From: an uncultured Bacteroidales bacterium
GTDB taxonomy: Bacteria > Bacteroidota > Bacteroidia > Bacteroidales > UBA4417
NCBI GenBank assembly: GCA_903913645.1
Contig: CAIWMA010000547.1
Coordinates: forward strand, 1-36,580
Length of the DNA stretch: 36,580 bases
Direction: 5' to 3'
In this document: positions 16,961 through 25,801 of the stretch, one piece after another
Layout: the number at the start of each line of letters is the position of its first letter
Numbering within the stretch: the stretch's first letter is position 1
Translations under genes and position numbers: made by a program
Notes under the pieces: generated by a model
The model's database searches: none
Told to the model about the DNA's origin: nothing
The model's input: only the letters and a program-made list of their open reading frames with translations

Positions 16961-17176
16961 GTTTTGTGAAAAATTAATATGACTTTTACGTTTTTTACTT
17001 AAAAAAAAGCTGATTTGCGGAAATTATATTCAAAAAATAGCACTTTAGTTACCTGAAAGCAAGTTATTTAGAAGAATGAAGCTGTTTTGCAATTTGTAAT
17101 GACTTTAGATAGGCACATAAAAACTTCAGCAATTGAATGGTATTGGTTAATATTTAAAAAAGTTCAGGCATATTAA

Positions 17177-17851
17177 TCAGAATCCTAATGAATCATTCAC
17201 AATAAACACCGAAAAATCGATTAATGGAGGTTTACGTCGCGTTGCTACATAAATATTGCACCCTCGGGTAGGAAGGTTGCAATTCATACAAATACCTTGT
17301 TTGGTGCATGGATTTGGCCTGTTGAGCCGTTTAAAATTTATTGGTGCTGCAATTGTCCTGATTCGTTGCCAGGCTGCTTCTTCATCAGCAACCAGTTTAT
17401 TAACGCCTGCAATCACTATTACTTTCTTCGGACCAAAGGCCATAGCCGCAACCCGGTTTCCATTTCCATCAATATTAAATAATTCGCCCTGTAAAGAAAC
17501 AGCGTTGCTGCTGCAGATAAAAACATCACAGATTTGCTGGCGGCGCATAACATCCAGTTTCTGCTCTTGGGTAAGCCCGGCTGCATTGTGATCAAGAATT
17601 TTTGCTCCTTTATCCAAAACCAGTTGTTGAAGATTCAGCTGTTTTGCTGTTTGCGAACCCCCAAAAGCTACTTCCATACCTGCTGAAATCAAATCCAGAA
17701 CTGCATTGGTTGTCTCGTCGCGCGTTTCGAAAAAGGCAGCTTCAAAACGATTTCTTCGCAGGGCTTCCACAGTTTTTAGCCCGATTGTCTGGCCATGCCA
17801 GGAGTTCATTTCGGTAACAAAGGTATTAGTAGGATTTAGTGTAGTACTCAT
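17177..17851 (-). CDS. LUD-domain protein with C-terminal four-cysteine cluster (LutC/DUF162 family)
   Basis: 224 residues. The LUD fold spans most of the chain (AVLDLISAGMEVAFGGSQTAKQL region, then DVFICSSNAVSLQGELFNIDGNGNRVAAMAFGPKKVIVIAG). The end has Cys182, Cys188, Cys191 and Cys198 (NPCTKQGICMNCNLPTRGC), enough for an iron-sulfur cluster or a zinc site. LutC-type proteins take part in lactate oxidation, but here no lutA or lutB neighbours are present, so the role is open. It is a stand-alone member of the family seen in many anaerobes. Confidence 0.85.
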   Translation of the reverse strand: MSTTLNPTNTFVTEMNSWHGQTIGLKTVEALRRNRFEAAFFETRDETTNAVLDLISAGMEVAFGGSQTAKQLNLQQLVLDKGAKILDHNAAGLTQEQKLDVMRRQQICDVFICSSNAVSLQGELFNIDGNGNRVAAMAFGPKKVIVIAGVNKLVADEEAAWQRIRTIAAPINFKRLNRPNPCTKQGICMNCNLPTRGCNIYVATRRKPPLIDFSVFIVNDSLGF

Positions 17852-17870
17852 TTTGTTGTTTTTAGTCGCG

Positions 17871-17904
17871 CAAAGATAAGGGATCGGATAGTTTAATTAT
17901 ACAA
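17871..17904 (-). promoter_or_regulatory. Candidate promoter for the LUD-domain gene
   Basis: TATCTTTG (minus, 17871-17878) matches TAnnTTTG, with TTG (17902-17904) 23 bp upstream. It overlaps the 3' end of the glycosyltransferase gene. Confidence 0.5.
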
Positions 17905-19134
17905 GGTAGTAAGTCCTGTAAAATCATTCCAGTGAATTTTCCTGTAATGCATTTCTATTTCGAAAAGCAAATCACGGATATGGTTAAGGTCGGCGATTGA
18001 AGTTAGTTTAAAGTCAACTTTTGTTTTTAATCCGGAAATCAAATCAGGGAATTGATTTTTATAGAGCAATAAAAGTTCCGATAGTGATATTTCGCTGAAT
18101 TCTTCATCGGGAAGCTGGCTCTCTTTTAAGAATTGAAGTATCCGCAGCCCGTCAATTTTCTCATGGCAGGCGCGGATAAAATGCGTCTGCGATTTAAAAT
18201 TTTGCCGCAGCGCTTTCCAAGGAAGTTCTTTGAATCTTCTAATCAGGAAATCATCCAGTGGCGTTTTAATATCCTTACTATAAATTGGACCGAATAACTT
18301 ATATGTGTTGGCAATCATATCAAAAAGTCTATAGTTGTATATCGGGTAGCTGCTCCAATCGCCATCAATACCTTTAATAAGCGCGGGGCCGGTACCAAAG
18401 AAAACCCGGTCGGATAAACGAGCTGCAGGAAACACAATTTCGTTGTTGAAATGTAGCAATCGCCCGGTTTTGACAATTTTCTGAAGGAAATAAAAATCTT
18501 CGCCGCTTATTTTGGGCGTCATTCCTCCGACTGCACGGTATGCCCATACTGGAATAGCTATCGCAGATCCCAGGGCCGAAAAACTATAGGGACTCCGGAT
18601 GCGCCACATATTTATGGCAAAGGCACGCATATAAATCTCGTACCGGAGCATGATACGATCCAATTCATTATTATAGGTAAGTTTGTGGTAATATGGAATT
18701 GCAATGGCAGAAGCAGCCGGATTAAGGCGCAGATTCTCAGCAACTGAAGCAAAGTATTCCGTGTTAAAAACAGTATCGGCATCCATGCTGATAATAACAT
18801 CGTTTTCATTTGCAATCCTCGAAATATGATCCATCAGCAGTTTGCGTGCGACACCAATTCCATGTGCTTTTTCCGGCCAGCCTTTCCCGGGTGATGATCT
18901 GTCAATAATTTCTATCCTTCTGTCATTCAGCGAATCCAGGTAACGGATAGTTAATTGATTTTCTTCGCAAGCATTCGAATGTGCCGGGTTATTCCACCAG
19001 TTATCCGGTTGGTTAACACATACTACCAGCCTGAAATCCTGAACTGTCTGCTCCAATATTACTTTGATAAGTAGTGGCAGGCGTTCCATCTCATTCAATA
19101 CCGGAAGCGCAATATAAATGAGAGAAGCCGTCAA
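17893..19134 (-). CDS. Family-2-type glycosyltransferase
   Basis: 413 residues. The GT-A fold starts at once (YIALPVLNEMERLPLLIKVIL), with the metal-binding DxD motif at Asp118-Ala-Asp120 (IISMDADTVF) and a later SGEDFYFLQK, the usual ED motif. No membrane helix is clear, so the enzyme is cytosolic or peripheral. A helical C-terminal part of about 100 residues is not recognised. The only start ahead of the core is TTG (19134); no ATG is available. Acceptor and sugar cannot be told and no polysaccharide cluster surrounds it. Confidence 0.85.
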   Translation of the reverse strand: MTASLIYIALPVLNEMERLPLLIKVILEQTVQDFRLVVCVNQPDNWWNNPAHSNACEENQLTIRYLDSLNDRRIEIIDRSSPGKGWPEKAHGIGVARKLLMDHISRIANENDVIISMDADTVFNTEYFASVAENLRLNPAASAIAIPYYHKLTYNNELDRIMLRYEIYMRAFAINMWRIRSPYSFSALGSAIAIPVWAYRAVGGMTPKISGEDFYFLQKIVKTGRLLHFNNEIVFPAARLSDRVFFGTGPALIKGIDGDWSSYPIYNYRLFDMIANTYKLFGPIYSKDIKTPLDDFLIRRFKELPWKALRQNFKSQTHFIRACHEKIDGLRILQFLKESQLPDEEFSEISLSELLLLYKNQFPDLISGLKTKVDFKLTSIADLNHIRDLLFEIEMHYRKIHWNDFTGLTTLYN

Positions 19135-19271
19135 AATAAATAGTATTACCTGGATGTTAAATGTCTGCGGGAAATGTACAGTAAATAATTTCCAAAAGTA
19201 ATAGTTTAATTAGACATCAAAAGCGGGTTAAATCGAAAATGAAAAAATATCTTTCGGCGGAATACAATGCA

Positions 19272-20186
19272 TTACATTTCAGTATTTGCAAGGTTACTCA
19301 CAGCCAGGAGCAATAAAAGTGCTTTAAAAATTTCGTTGCCGGCAATCATTGTATGCGCTAGTTTATGTGCTTCTTCTAATATTTTGCCGGCATTCCCACT
19401 GTGCGTTGACGAGATTTTCCTGAAATCAGCCGATGTAAAATATTTCTCAATTTCAGGAGCAGTCGGTCTGGAATTCAGACTTCCTAACCTGCCTATGTCA
19501 TTGCCGGTAAGAATAGTACTCATACGAATGTTTTCGGGAAGTGAATCAACTCCGATTGGAGATTTGCCGGATGGTTTTTCGAGGGCGAAAAGCGCCCGGC
19601 CCGATGCCCTTACGTAATAGTCACCACCCATCCGACCGACAAGGTCGAGCTTTCGGGTATCAATCATTCCTGTTTTATCGAGAATATTATCATTTGCATG
19701 AATTAACAAAACTTCGCAAATCACCAGGTTTGCCGCTCCAGCACCATCTCCGGTTTCAATAACCTGCTGGACTTTACATTCGATCTGAACCGGCGACTCT
19801 TTTACCCTGAATGGCTTGATTTTTTCGGATGGTACAGGCGTAAAGCCAGATTTGTAGAATTCATTTATTCCACGCGGAAATTCAGTACTGGCAAGGTTCA
19901 TCTGTTCAACCATGGAATACGTAACTACGTTGATAACCACTTCAGGAACTTCTATTACGTTGAGATACGTATCCTTTACTTCATTGGTCTGGCCGCTGCG
20001 TGACGGAGAAAAAATTAAAGTACTTGGGTTTACACCAAAAACATTAAAACAACTAAAAGGTGATAAGTTAGCGTGTCCAAAGCTGTCAATTGTACTTGCA
20101 AAGGCAATCGGGCGAGGAACTATAGCGCCAAGTAGATTACGATGTAAAATTTGGGGAGGAATGTTACTTGGATCGATGGTTGACAT
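19272..20186 (-). CDS. Flavin-reductase-like (FMN-binding split-barrel) protein
   Basis: 304 residues. The N-terminal ~200 residues fit the flavin-reductase-like family (PRPIAFASTIDSFGHANLSPFSCFNVFGVNP, then IEVPEVVINVVT and ESPVQIECKV), which binds FMN in a split barrel. The C-terminal 100 residues are a less conserved extension. Members reduce flavins or act as NAD(P)H-dependent FMN oxidoreductases; the substrate is unknown here. It stands alone, with 85 bp or more on each side. Confidence 0.88.
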   Translation of the reverse strand: MSTIDPSNIPPQILHRNLLGAIVPRPIAFASTIDSFGHANLSPFSCFNVFGVNPSTLIFSPSRSGQTNEVKDTYLNVIEVPEVVINVVTYSMVEQMNLASTEFPRGINEFYKSGFTPVPSEKIKPFRVKESPVQIECKVQQVIETGDGAGAANLVICEVLLIHANDNILDKTGMIDTRKLDLVGRMGGDYYVRASGRALFALEKPSGKSPIGVDSLPENIRMSTILTGNDIGRLGSLNSRPTAPEIEKYFTSADFRKISSTHSGNAGKILEEAHKLAHTMIAGNEIFKALLLLLAVSNLANTEM

Positions 20187-20423
20187 CAGGTATTAAGTTA
20201 ATAGTTAATGAAAATAGAAAATGGGAACTGTATAAGAGAATATAGAAAATGGTCTTATAATAATAAGGACTAATTACCCATTTTCCATTCATCTATTTAC
20301 ATCTGCTTTGCATGTAAAATTTCAATAACAGCCTCACCAAATCAAACCCGGAGCCTTTCTTTTTCGGAATATCCGCTCAGAAGTACAGTATCTTTTAATT
20401 TTATCAGTTTTTAGTGCTGCAGT
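20187..20423. other. Intergenic stretch, only a distant inverted repeat
   Basis: GAAAATGGG (20217-20225) and CCCATTTTC (20277-20285) are inverted copies 51 bp apart. They could form a long-loop hairpin between the esterase and the flavin-reductase-like gene. Nothing else is seen. Confidence 0.3.
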
Positions 20424-21659
20424 TTACTTTTTCTCAAGTTTCTCCAGTTTTACTTTTGTTTCAGGCATAACTTTTATCGACATTGCTTTCTTATAATTTA
20501 ATATTGCATTTTCTTTATCTCCTTTGGCATCATATGAATCCCCAAGAGAATCGTAGGCATTTGCACTTTCCGGATAATTGGCTATATTAATTTTAAACAG
20601 GTACTCTGCCATCTCAAAGTTTTTAGTTGCCAGTTTCTGATATCCCAAACCATTAACCATGCTTTCAGGCAATTTTACCGTATAGCCCAGCTTTTTTGAA
20701 ACATTTTCGTAATGTTTTTCGATTTTCGAAATTACATCCTTATTCATATTTATATATTCATCCATTGAAAGCTTCAATCGGTAGTAATCAAAAATAAAAT
20801 GAAGAGCGTCATAAGTGGCAATAAGCGGCACTGATCCGTGATCATCTTCATTGTAATACTTTGATTTACTTTTTAATTCATTTTGCTTATAGAAATTTAA
20901 ATAAGAATTCAATTCCAGGATGGAACGTATATGTCTGGTATTTAATGATGTATCTGTTCTGGCTTTCAAGGTATCCATTCCATCAGGCATGGTATTCGCA
21001 ATTCCTAAAAATAATGAATTTCCTTTAAAATCTTTTGTAGCTAATGCCGTTTTCGTTTCATTTAAAAGTTTTCCATGGTCCCACCACATGCTTGGGTCGA
21101 TAGCAACGTAAGCATTAAATAAATTTGTGTGATGTACTACCGTATTAACCACTGTTAAACCGCCAAAAGAGTGCCCGATCAGCATGCGGTATAGCGCGGT
21201 CGGATACAACGAATCTATATGAGGGATTAATTCTTTTTCAATAAATGAAATAAATTTCTCTCCGCCGCCCGAATTCAGGGATGAAGTGCTATCCATCATT
21301 GGCGGGTCCGAAATTATATGTGTTGGTGTTAAATCCCTGGTTCTGTCAGTATTTGGAATTCCGACAACAATCATTTCCGGGCAAATAGAATTCCCGTTCA
21401 CTTGACTCAGTTGCTGGATCATTCCTACTACTGAATAAAAATGTGCATCACCATCGAGCAGGTAAACAACCGGATAATGCTGTTTTGAATAAATTCCTTC
21501 AGGTCCATCATTGGGTACATAAACCCATATTTTCCTTTGTTCACCTAATATTTTGGAATGAATTGAGTCGATTTTGCCAATTACCACTTTGTTTTCTGAC
21601 TGGGCGGATACCCTAAAATAACCAGCAACCAGTAATATTAGAATAAGTGCTTTTTTCAT
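20424..21659 (-). CDS. Secreted alpha/beta-hydrolase (putative esterase family) with C-terminal TPR
   Basis: 411 residues with a signal peptide (about 1-20, ending VSAQ). The hydrolase domain (about 25-300) has the nucleophile elbow GHSFGG with Ser164, the strand YPVVYLLDGDAHF typical of the esterase-D/IroE group, and a late DDHGSVP that offers the catalytic His. The last ~65 residues (YQKLATKNFEMAEYLFKINIANYPES...) form two TPR-like helix pairs. In the family the enzymes act on carboxylic esters, including acyl sugars and siderophores. The substrate here is unknown. The protein is probably periplasmic. Confidence 0.87.
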   Translation of the reverse strand: MKKALILILLVAGYFRVSAQSENKVVIGKIDSIHSKILGEQRKIWVYVPNDGPEGIYSKQHYPVVYLLDGDAHFYSVVGMIQQLSQVNGNSICPEMIVVGIPNTDRTRDLTPTHIISDPPMMDSTSSLNSGGGEKFISFIEKELIPHIDSLYPTALYRMLIGHSFGGLTVVNTVVHHTNLFNAYVAIDPSMWWDHGKLLNETKTALATKDFKGNSLFLGIANTMPDGMDTLKARTDTSLNTRHIRSILELNSYLNFYKQNELKSKSKYYNEDDHGSVPLIATYDALHFIFDYYRLKLSMDEYINMNKDVISKIEKHYENVSKKLGYTVKLPESMVNGLGYQKLATKNFEMAEYLFKINIANYPESANAYDSLGDSYDAKGDKENAILNYKKAMSIKVMPETKVKLEKLEKK

Positions 21660-21715
21660 GATCTTTTGATTTTGATTAAATTAAATGATATGAACTTTAC
21701 TTGACGAATTATGGT

Positions 21716-21736
21716 CAGTTGTCAACTGCAAAAGTA
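21716..21736 (-). promoter_or_regulatory. Candidate -7 box with operator-like inverted repeat before the esterase gene
   Basis: TACTTTTG (minus, 21729-21736) fits TAnnTTTG. Directly downstream, CAGTTG-T-CAACTG (21716-21728) is a perfect inverted repeat sitting over the expected RNA start, where a repressor could act. No -33 TTG is seen at 17-25 bp. Confidence 0.4.
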
Positions 21737-21739
21737 TTT

Positions 21740-22546
21740 CTGCACTAAAGAATTATTTGAAAGGGGTTACAATTAAATAGTGAAACATTAACAATGAAAA
21801 CAGAATTCCTTCACCAATTCCATTAACGATCTATACTAATCGGCATCTTGAATTTACTATGCCAGTTTGATGATTTTCAACAACATTGAAGTGTCATACA
21901 TCAAAACTGATTCATTATTTTTTTTTGTAAGAAATTATCCAAAGATACTAAAACGAAGAATATCAGAAGTTTGTTCAGTAGATATATTAAGCAAATTCGT
22001 CTTAAAACTGTTGCTTTGTTTTATCTGTAGTTACTGGCAAGTTTTTCGGAATTTAATTAGCACATAAAAGAGAAATCATATCATCAATCAAGTCCGTTTC
22101 ATAAAAATACCCACTTTATTATTGTAGTTTTCTCTTTAAGTGTAAATATTTAGTATGTTGATTCGAACTTAAAAGATATGAGCATTTACATATAACGTTC
22201 AAAAAGTAAAAATATGTTACTTAAGTTTTGTGGCTATCTGGCGAATAATTTTTATAGCCATTTAACTCAAAAGTAATAAAACTAAGCATATTAGAGTTTC
22301 ACCCTGGAAAATATTTGTGGATTTGCGGAAACGATTTAACGTTTTTTGGCTTAGCAGTTGCACGTACCGGATACTTATGCTATTTTTATTTTCGTTAACA
22401 GCAAAAATTAAAAGAAATTGAATTCAAATATCAATGAATTTATTGGATTTGAAAAGTTACTTTTTTCATAAATGTCGATTAACAAGCAGTACAGTTCTAA
22501 AATATAAATAAAATTAATTAGGTACATTTCATTAAAAATTAAAGTT
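21740..22546. other. AT-rich gene-poor stretch
   Basis: No credible gene of normal size. There is one 7-bp hairpin (TGGCTAT 22231-22237 with ATAGCCA 22254-22260, then TTTAA). A 66-codon plus-strand frame at 21867-22067 starts with TTG, is rich in Phe, Leu and Cys, and is not believed. The region may contain decayed sequence. Confidence 0.4.
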
Positions 22547-22687
22547 ATGTTAGCTACTCTTAAATTCCCTGTTCTAGGATTCACCGAAATCCGACTGATT
22601 ATCAAACGCGATTGCAAATGGCTGGCCGAACTGGTTGGTGCTGATTTAGAAATTGAGGTTTCTGATAGTGATTTTGTTCTCAACTAG
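22547..22687 (+). CDS. Small protein of 46 residues, unknown function
   Basis: ATG at 22547 to TAG at 22687, with an in-frame stop (22505) upstream, so the frame is closed and short. The product starts MLATLKFPVLGFTEIRLIIK, continues with KRDCKWLAELVGADLE and ends in the acidic EVSDSDFVLN. It has balanced charges, no membrane helix and one Cys. Codon use looks like that of neighbouring genes and GC rises to about 40% exactly over the frame, against clearly more AT-rich DNA on both sides. An A-rich leader precedes it, as is common in Bacteroidota, and a plus-strand terminator lies 180 bp downstream. I do not recognise the family. Confidence 0.55.
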   Translation: MLATLKFPVLGFTEIRLIIKRDCKWLAELVGADLEIEVSDSDFVLN

Positions 22688-22734
22688 TTTGTGGAATTTA
22701 AATTATTCTATATCAGTAATATATAGTTTTTAGT

Positions 22735-22893
22735 TACCAGGTTTCCTGGTTGCCCTTGAATAATTATGAAATTTTCAGAATAATTTGAAGCTGATTGAGG
22801 GAAAGACAAATCCTATTATTTTACACGTATCTTTCCCGATTTTAAAATAATTTCCCGAATTTGAACCAAAAATGCTGAAAGGCATTTTTTTTT
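22735..22893 (+). terminator. Terminator at 22868-22893, preceded by a second hairpin at 22736-22750
   Basis: AAAAATGC and GCATTTTT pair around TGAAAG and further T residues follow, a usable intrinsic terminator on the plus strand. Upstream, ACCAGG-TTT-CCTGGT (22736-22750) is a perfect hairpin without a T-run. Both lie after the small ORF and before the convergent SRPBCC gene. Confidence 0.55.
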
Positions 22894-23039
22894 GTGCTTA
22901 GATCAAAATTTTGTGAACATGAGATTTTTGTGAATTAGTCGAAATTCATAAAAATGCTGAATGATTACATTACATTGTATAAAAAAAATTTAGACTTAAC
23001 ATGTTTTAAATTAAGTACTTAAATAAATAATTGATTACT

Positions 23040-23492
23040 TTATTTGGGGAACAATACTTGTATCTGCTTTTCCCTGTATGCGAAAATTTGCTTTACTTTT
23101 CTGCTGACAAAAATCAGGTCTGCCAGATTGCCAATGAAGCCAAAAGGCACAGTGTAATAGAGAATATCATGCATCTGGACTCCGCCTTTCACTTCCTCAA
23201 AATGATGCTCGTGATGCCATATGCTATAAGGGCCACGACGTTGTTCATCAATAAAGAATTTCCTGTTGTTTATCTGGGTGATTTCGGTTACCCAATCCAA
23301 TTTAATTCCTAAGGCCGGGCTCACTTTGTAAGTTATAAACATTCCTGCATAAAAATCCTTTTGTTCGGGTGATGTGATCTGAAATCCCATCTTGGTGGGT
23401 GTAATCTTCGAAAGGTTAGCGGGTGATGAGAAGAAATCCCAGACTATATCAAGACTGGCGGGGACAAACTGAAAATATTCTAATCGTTGCAT
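23040..23492 (-). CDS. SRPBCC-family ligand-binding-like protein
   Basis: 150 residues, cytosolic. The START/SRPBCC helix-grip pattern is visible: FVPASLDIVWDFFSSPANLSKITPTKMGF, then DWVTEITQINNRKFFIDEQRRGPYSIWHHEHHFEEV and a C-terminal long helix. It resembles the single-domain proteins of COG4276 and the cyclase/dehydrase-like group. The bound ligand is unknown. It ends close to the AT-rich region and is followed upstream by the DUF7935-like gene on the same strand (100 bp). Confidence 0.85.
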   Translation of the reverse strand: MQRLEYFQFVPASLDIVWDFFSSPANLSKITPTKMGFQITSPEQKDFYAGMFITYKVSPALGIKLDWVTEITQINNRKFFIDEQRRGPYSIWHHEHHFEEVKGGVQMHDILYYTVPFGFIGNLADLIFVSRKVKQIFAYREKQIQVLFPK

Positions 23493-23592
23493 TGTTTAGC
23501 TATTTTAGTTCATAGTTAAACAGGAAATAGGAAAAATAGTTCAGACTCTAGTAAGCAGGAACTCAAATAGGAAAGAGGAGGGACCTGAAAAA

Positions 23593-24117
23593 TTAAAAAA
23601 AGTTATTCCTGGCTTCGGATTTCAGGAGGTCAAGAGCACCTTTTACAACCGATTGTTCAGCGTCGACATCATTTATTAGGATCAGGCTTGCAAGGTCAGC
23701 AGAGGTGGCTTCGGGAGTCAATTTAATGGCAGCCGTGTTGATGCGCTTAATTGTTTCTTCACGGGCATTGCGCACCATTTCCCATGCTTTTGTCGATACA
23801 TATAACTGTTGCGAAAGATTGTGCTCAAATTCTGAACGAATGGTCTGTATTAGAGCCGATTGCAGTTGGATAGCATTCATACCTGGCAAATTGGTACGGA
23901 TAAGCAAACCGGCAGGCTCAATACGTTCGAGCAGCAAAACGAGTCGTTCATATGCCTGCATACGTACCGGAAGACTGATCTTCTGAACGTCAAGCCGCAT
24001 TTGCATTTGTGTTTTTTCAGTTTCCTTTTCCAGGAACATTTTTAACAGGTAATAGGCCGTAGCAAGCACAACCAGGGATGGAACTGTGTATTTCAGTAAT
24101 TCGTATAATGCCAGCAT
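23593..24117 (-). CDS. DUF7935-like membrane-anchored protein
   Basis: 174 residues. One N-terminal helix (about 9-28, YTVPSLVVLATAYYLLKMFL) anchors a cytosolic, mostly alpha-helical body. Its segments ISLPVRMQAYERLVLLLERI and SALIQTIRSEFEHNLSQQLYVS are strongly conserved in Bacteroidota relatives as I recall them. Function is unknown. The call rests on recognition of these segments. Confidence 0.75.
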   Translation of the reverse strand: MLALYELLKYTVPSLVVLATAYYLLKMFLEKETEKTQMQMRLDVQKISLPVRMQAYERLVLLLERIEPAGLLIRTNLPGMNAIQLQSALIQTIRSEFEHNLSQQLYVSTKAWEMVRNAREETIKRINTAAIKLTPEATSADLASLILINDVDAEQSVVKGALDLLKSEARNNFF

Positions 24118-24554
24118 AACTCATTTTATATATGGACAAATTTCGGGAAAATTACTTTCTTATTATAACTTCAAACCAATAATCTGAAAAACAATTTTAT
24201 GATACTTTAAAACCACAGATAAATTACTCTCATTTTATTATTCAATAATTTATAGGAAAGAAAGTAACAATATGTTTAAATGATTGTTAGAGGTTACTAT
24301 TCTGTTATCATACTAAGCCTTAAGCCCCCACTTAATGGAATTTACCCCAAAAGACGAGCTGCTAATTTGATTCCGGCTAAATGAATACCTTTGATAAACA
24401 AAGAAATTAACCGAAGATTATCGATGTAATTAGTTGTAAAATAATAATATACATTCAATCAATGTTATTTAATTAACAATAGATACGCTAAAAACAACTT
24501 AACGTAAATAATTTTTCTACTTTTGCCAGTCATGTTCAATTAATACAATTTTCA
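24118..24554 (+). promoter_or_regulatory. Divergent intergenic region with a -7 box for the aminotransferase
   Basis: TACTTTTG (24518-24525) fits TAnnTTTG and stands 29 bp before the ATG. No -33 TTG is visible. The rest of the 437 bp is AT-rich and shows no gene or hairpin of note. Confidence 0.5.
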
Positions 24555-25757
24555 ATGAACTACTTGTCCGACAGGATTAACCTGCTTGCAGAATCGGAAA
24601 CACTAGCCATGACACGCCGCAGCCGCGAACTTCGCGCACAAGGTTTTGATGTTATTAATTTAAGCATTGGCGAACCCGATTTTGATACTCCTGATCATGT
24701 GAAGGAAGCAGCTAAAGAAGCAATTGATCAAAATTATTCGCATTATACGCCGGTTCCGGGATATCCCGAACTCAGGCAAGCCATTGTAAATAAGCTAAAG
24801 CGCGACAACGGACTGGATTATACATTGGAACAGATTGTGGTTTCGACCGGTGCGAAGCAATCTCTAGCCAATGCAATACTAAGCCTGGTGAATCCCGGTG
24901 ACGAAGTACTTATTCCAGCTCCTTACTGGGTTTCCTACAAAGAAATAATTAAACTGGCAGAAGGAAAAGGTGTTTTCATTGAAGGTGGTATTCAGGCTGA
25001 TTTCAAAGTTACTCCCGAACAAATTAAATCTGCTATTACACCCAATACCAAGGTGTTCATGTTCAGCAGTCCCTGTAATCCATCAGGTACAGTGTATACT
25101 TATGATGAGTTGAAAGCGTTTGCTGATGTGTTTGCACGTCATCCGCAGGTGTTTATTATTTCCGACGAAATCTATGAAAACATAAATTTCAGTGGAAAAC
25201 ATCATAGTATTGCGTCATTTGAAAATATTCACGACAGGGTAATTGTCATCAACGGGCTATCCAAAGGTTTCGCAATGACAGGCTGGCGTTTGGGCTACAT
25301 GGCGGCAAATAAGGAAATTGCAAAAGCCTGCGACAAACTACAGGGACAAATTACCTCAGCAACCTGTTCAATTACCCAGCGTGCTGCAATTGTTGCTATG
25401 AATACCAATCCTGCCGATAGCGCTGAAATAAAAATGATGGTTGAGGCGTTTAAATACCGTCGTAACCTTGCAATAAGCTTATTACACGAAACTCCAGGTA
25501 TTAAAATTAATGTTCCTGATGGTGCTTTTTACCTGTTCCCTGATGTTACATCCTATTTTGGTAAATCGGATGGTGGTCGGGTAATTCTTTCGGGATCAGA
25601 TCTTTGCGATTATTTACTTGATACTGCTTTCGTTGCAATTGTTCCGGGATCAGCTTTCGGATCTCCTGATTGTGTTCGCATTTCGTATGCAACTTCCGAA
25701 GACAACCTTCGTGAAGCTATCAGAAGAATAAAGGAAGCGCTATCGAAACTGAAATAA
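24555..25757 (+). CDS. aspC: PLP-dependent aminotransferase, aspartate aminotransferase-like (class I)
   Basis: 400 residues. Fold type I landmarks are all present: SIGEPDFDTPDHV, SSPCNPSGTV with Asn175, ISDEIYENI with Asp204 to the PLP ring nitrogen, and NGLSKGFAMTGWRLGY with the Schiff-base Lys237. CVRISYATS near the end carries the carboxylate-binding Arg. This is the short Bacteroidota/Thermus-like group (Igamma), which mostly transfers the amino group of aspartate, though some members prefer other amino acids. It is followed after 44 bp by the heptose kinase gene. Confidence 0.93.
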   Translation: MNYLSDRINLLAESETLAMTRRSRELRAQGFDVINLSIGEPDFDTPDHVKEAAKEAIDQNYSHYTPVPGYPELRQAIVNKLKRDNGLDYTLEQIVVSTGAKQSLANAILSLVNPGDEVLIPAPYWVSYKEIIKLAEGKGVFIEGGIQADFKVTPEQIKSAITPNTKVFMFSSPCNPSGTVYTYDELKAFADVFARHPQVFIISDEIYENINFSGKHHSIASFENIHDRVIVINGLSKGFAMTGWRLGYMAANKEIAKACDKLQGQITSATCSITQRAAIVAMNTNPADSAEIKMMVEAFKYRRNLAISLLHETPGIKINVPDGAFYLFPDVTSYFGKSDGGRVILSGSDLCDYLLDTAFVAIVPGSAFGSPDCVRISYATSEDNLREAIRRIKEALSKLK

Positions 25758-25801
25758 GTTTTTAAATTACACTCTTTGATAACCCAATACTGATTAGAAA
25801 G

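Noticed and set aside
21867-22067. Plus-strand frame of 66 codons, possible remnant of a LytTR DNA-binding domain
   Set aside because: The piece around DSLFFFVRNYPKILK vaguely recalls the start of a LytTR domain, but the start is TTG, codon use is poor, the rest does not fit and the frame ends too early.
22231-22260. Hairpin TGGCTAT/ATAGCCA as a terminator
   Set aside because: The loop is 16 nt and the following T-run is only three bases; no gene precedes it.
22408-22683. Minus-strand frame of 91 codons opposite the small ORF
   Set aside because: TTG start, Ser-rich beginning and AT-driven end; it is the shadow of the 46-residue plus-strand frame and of AT-rich DNA.
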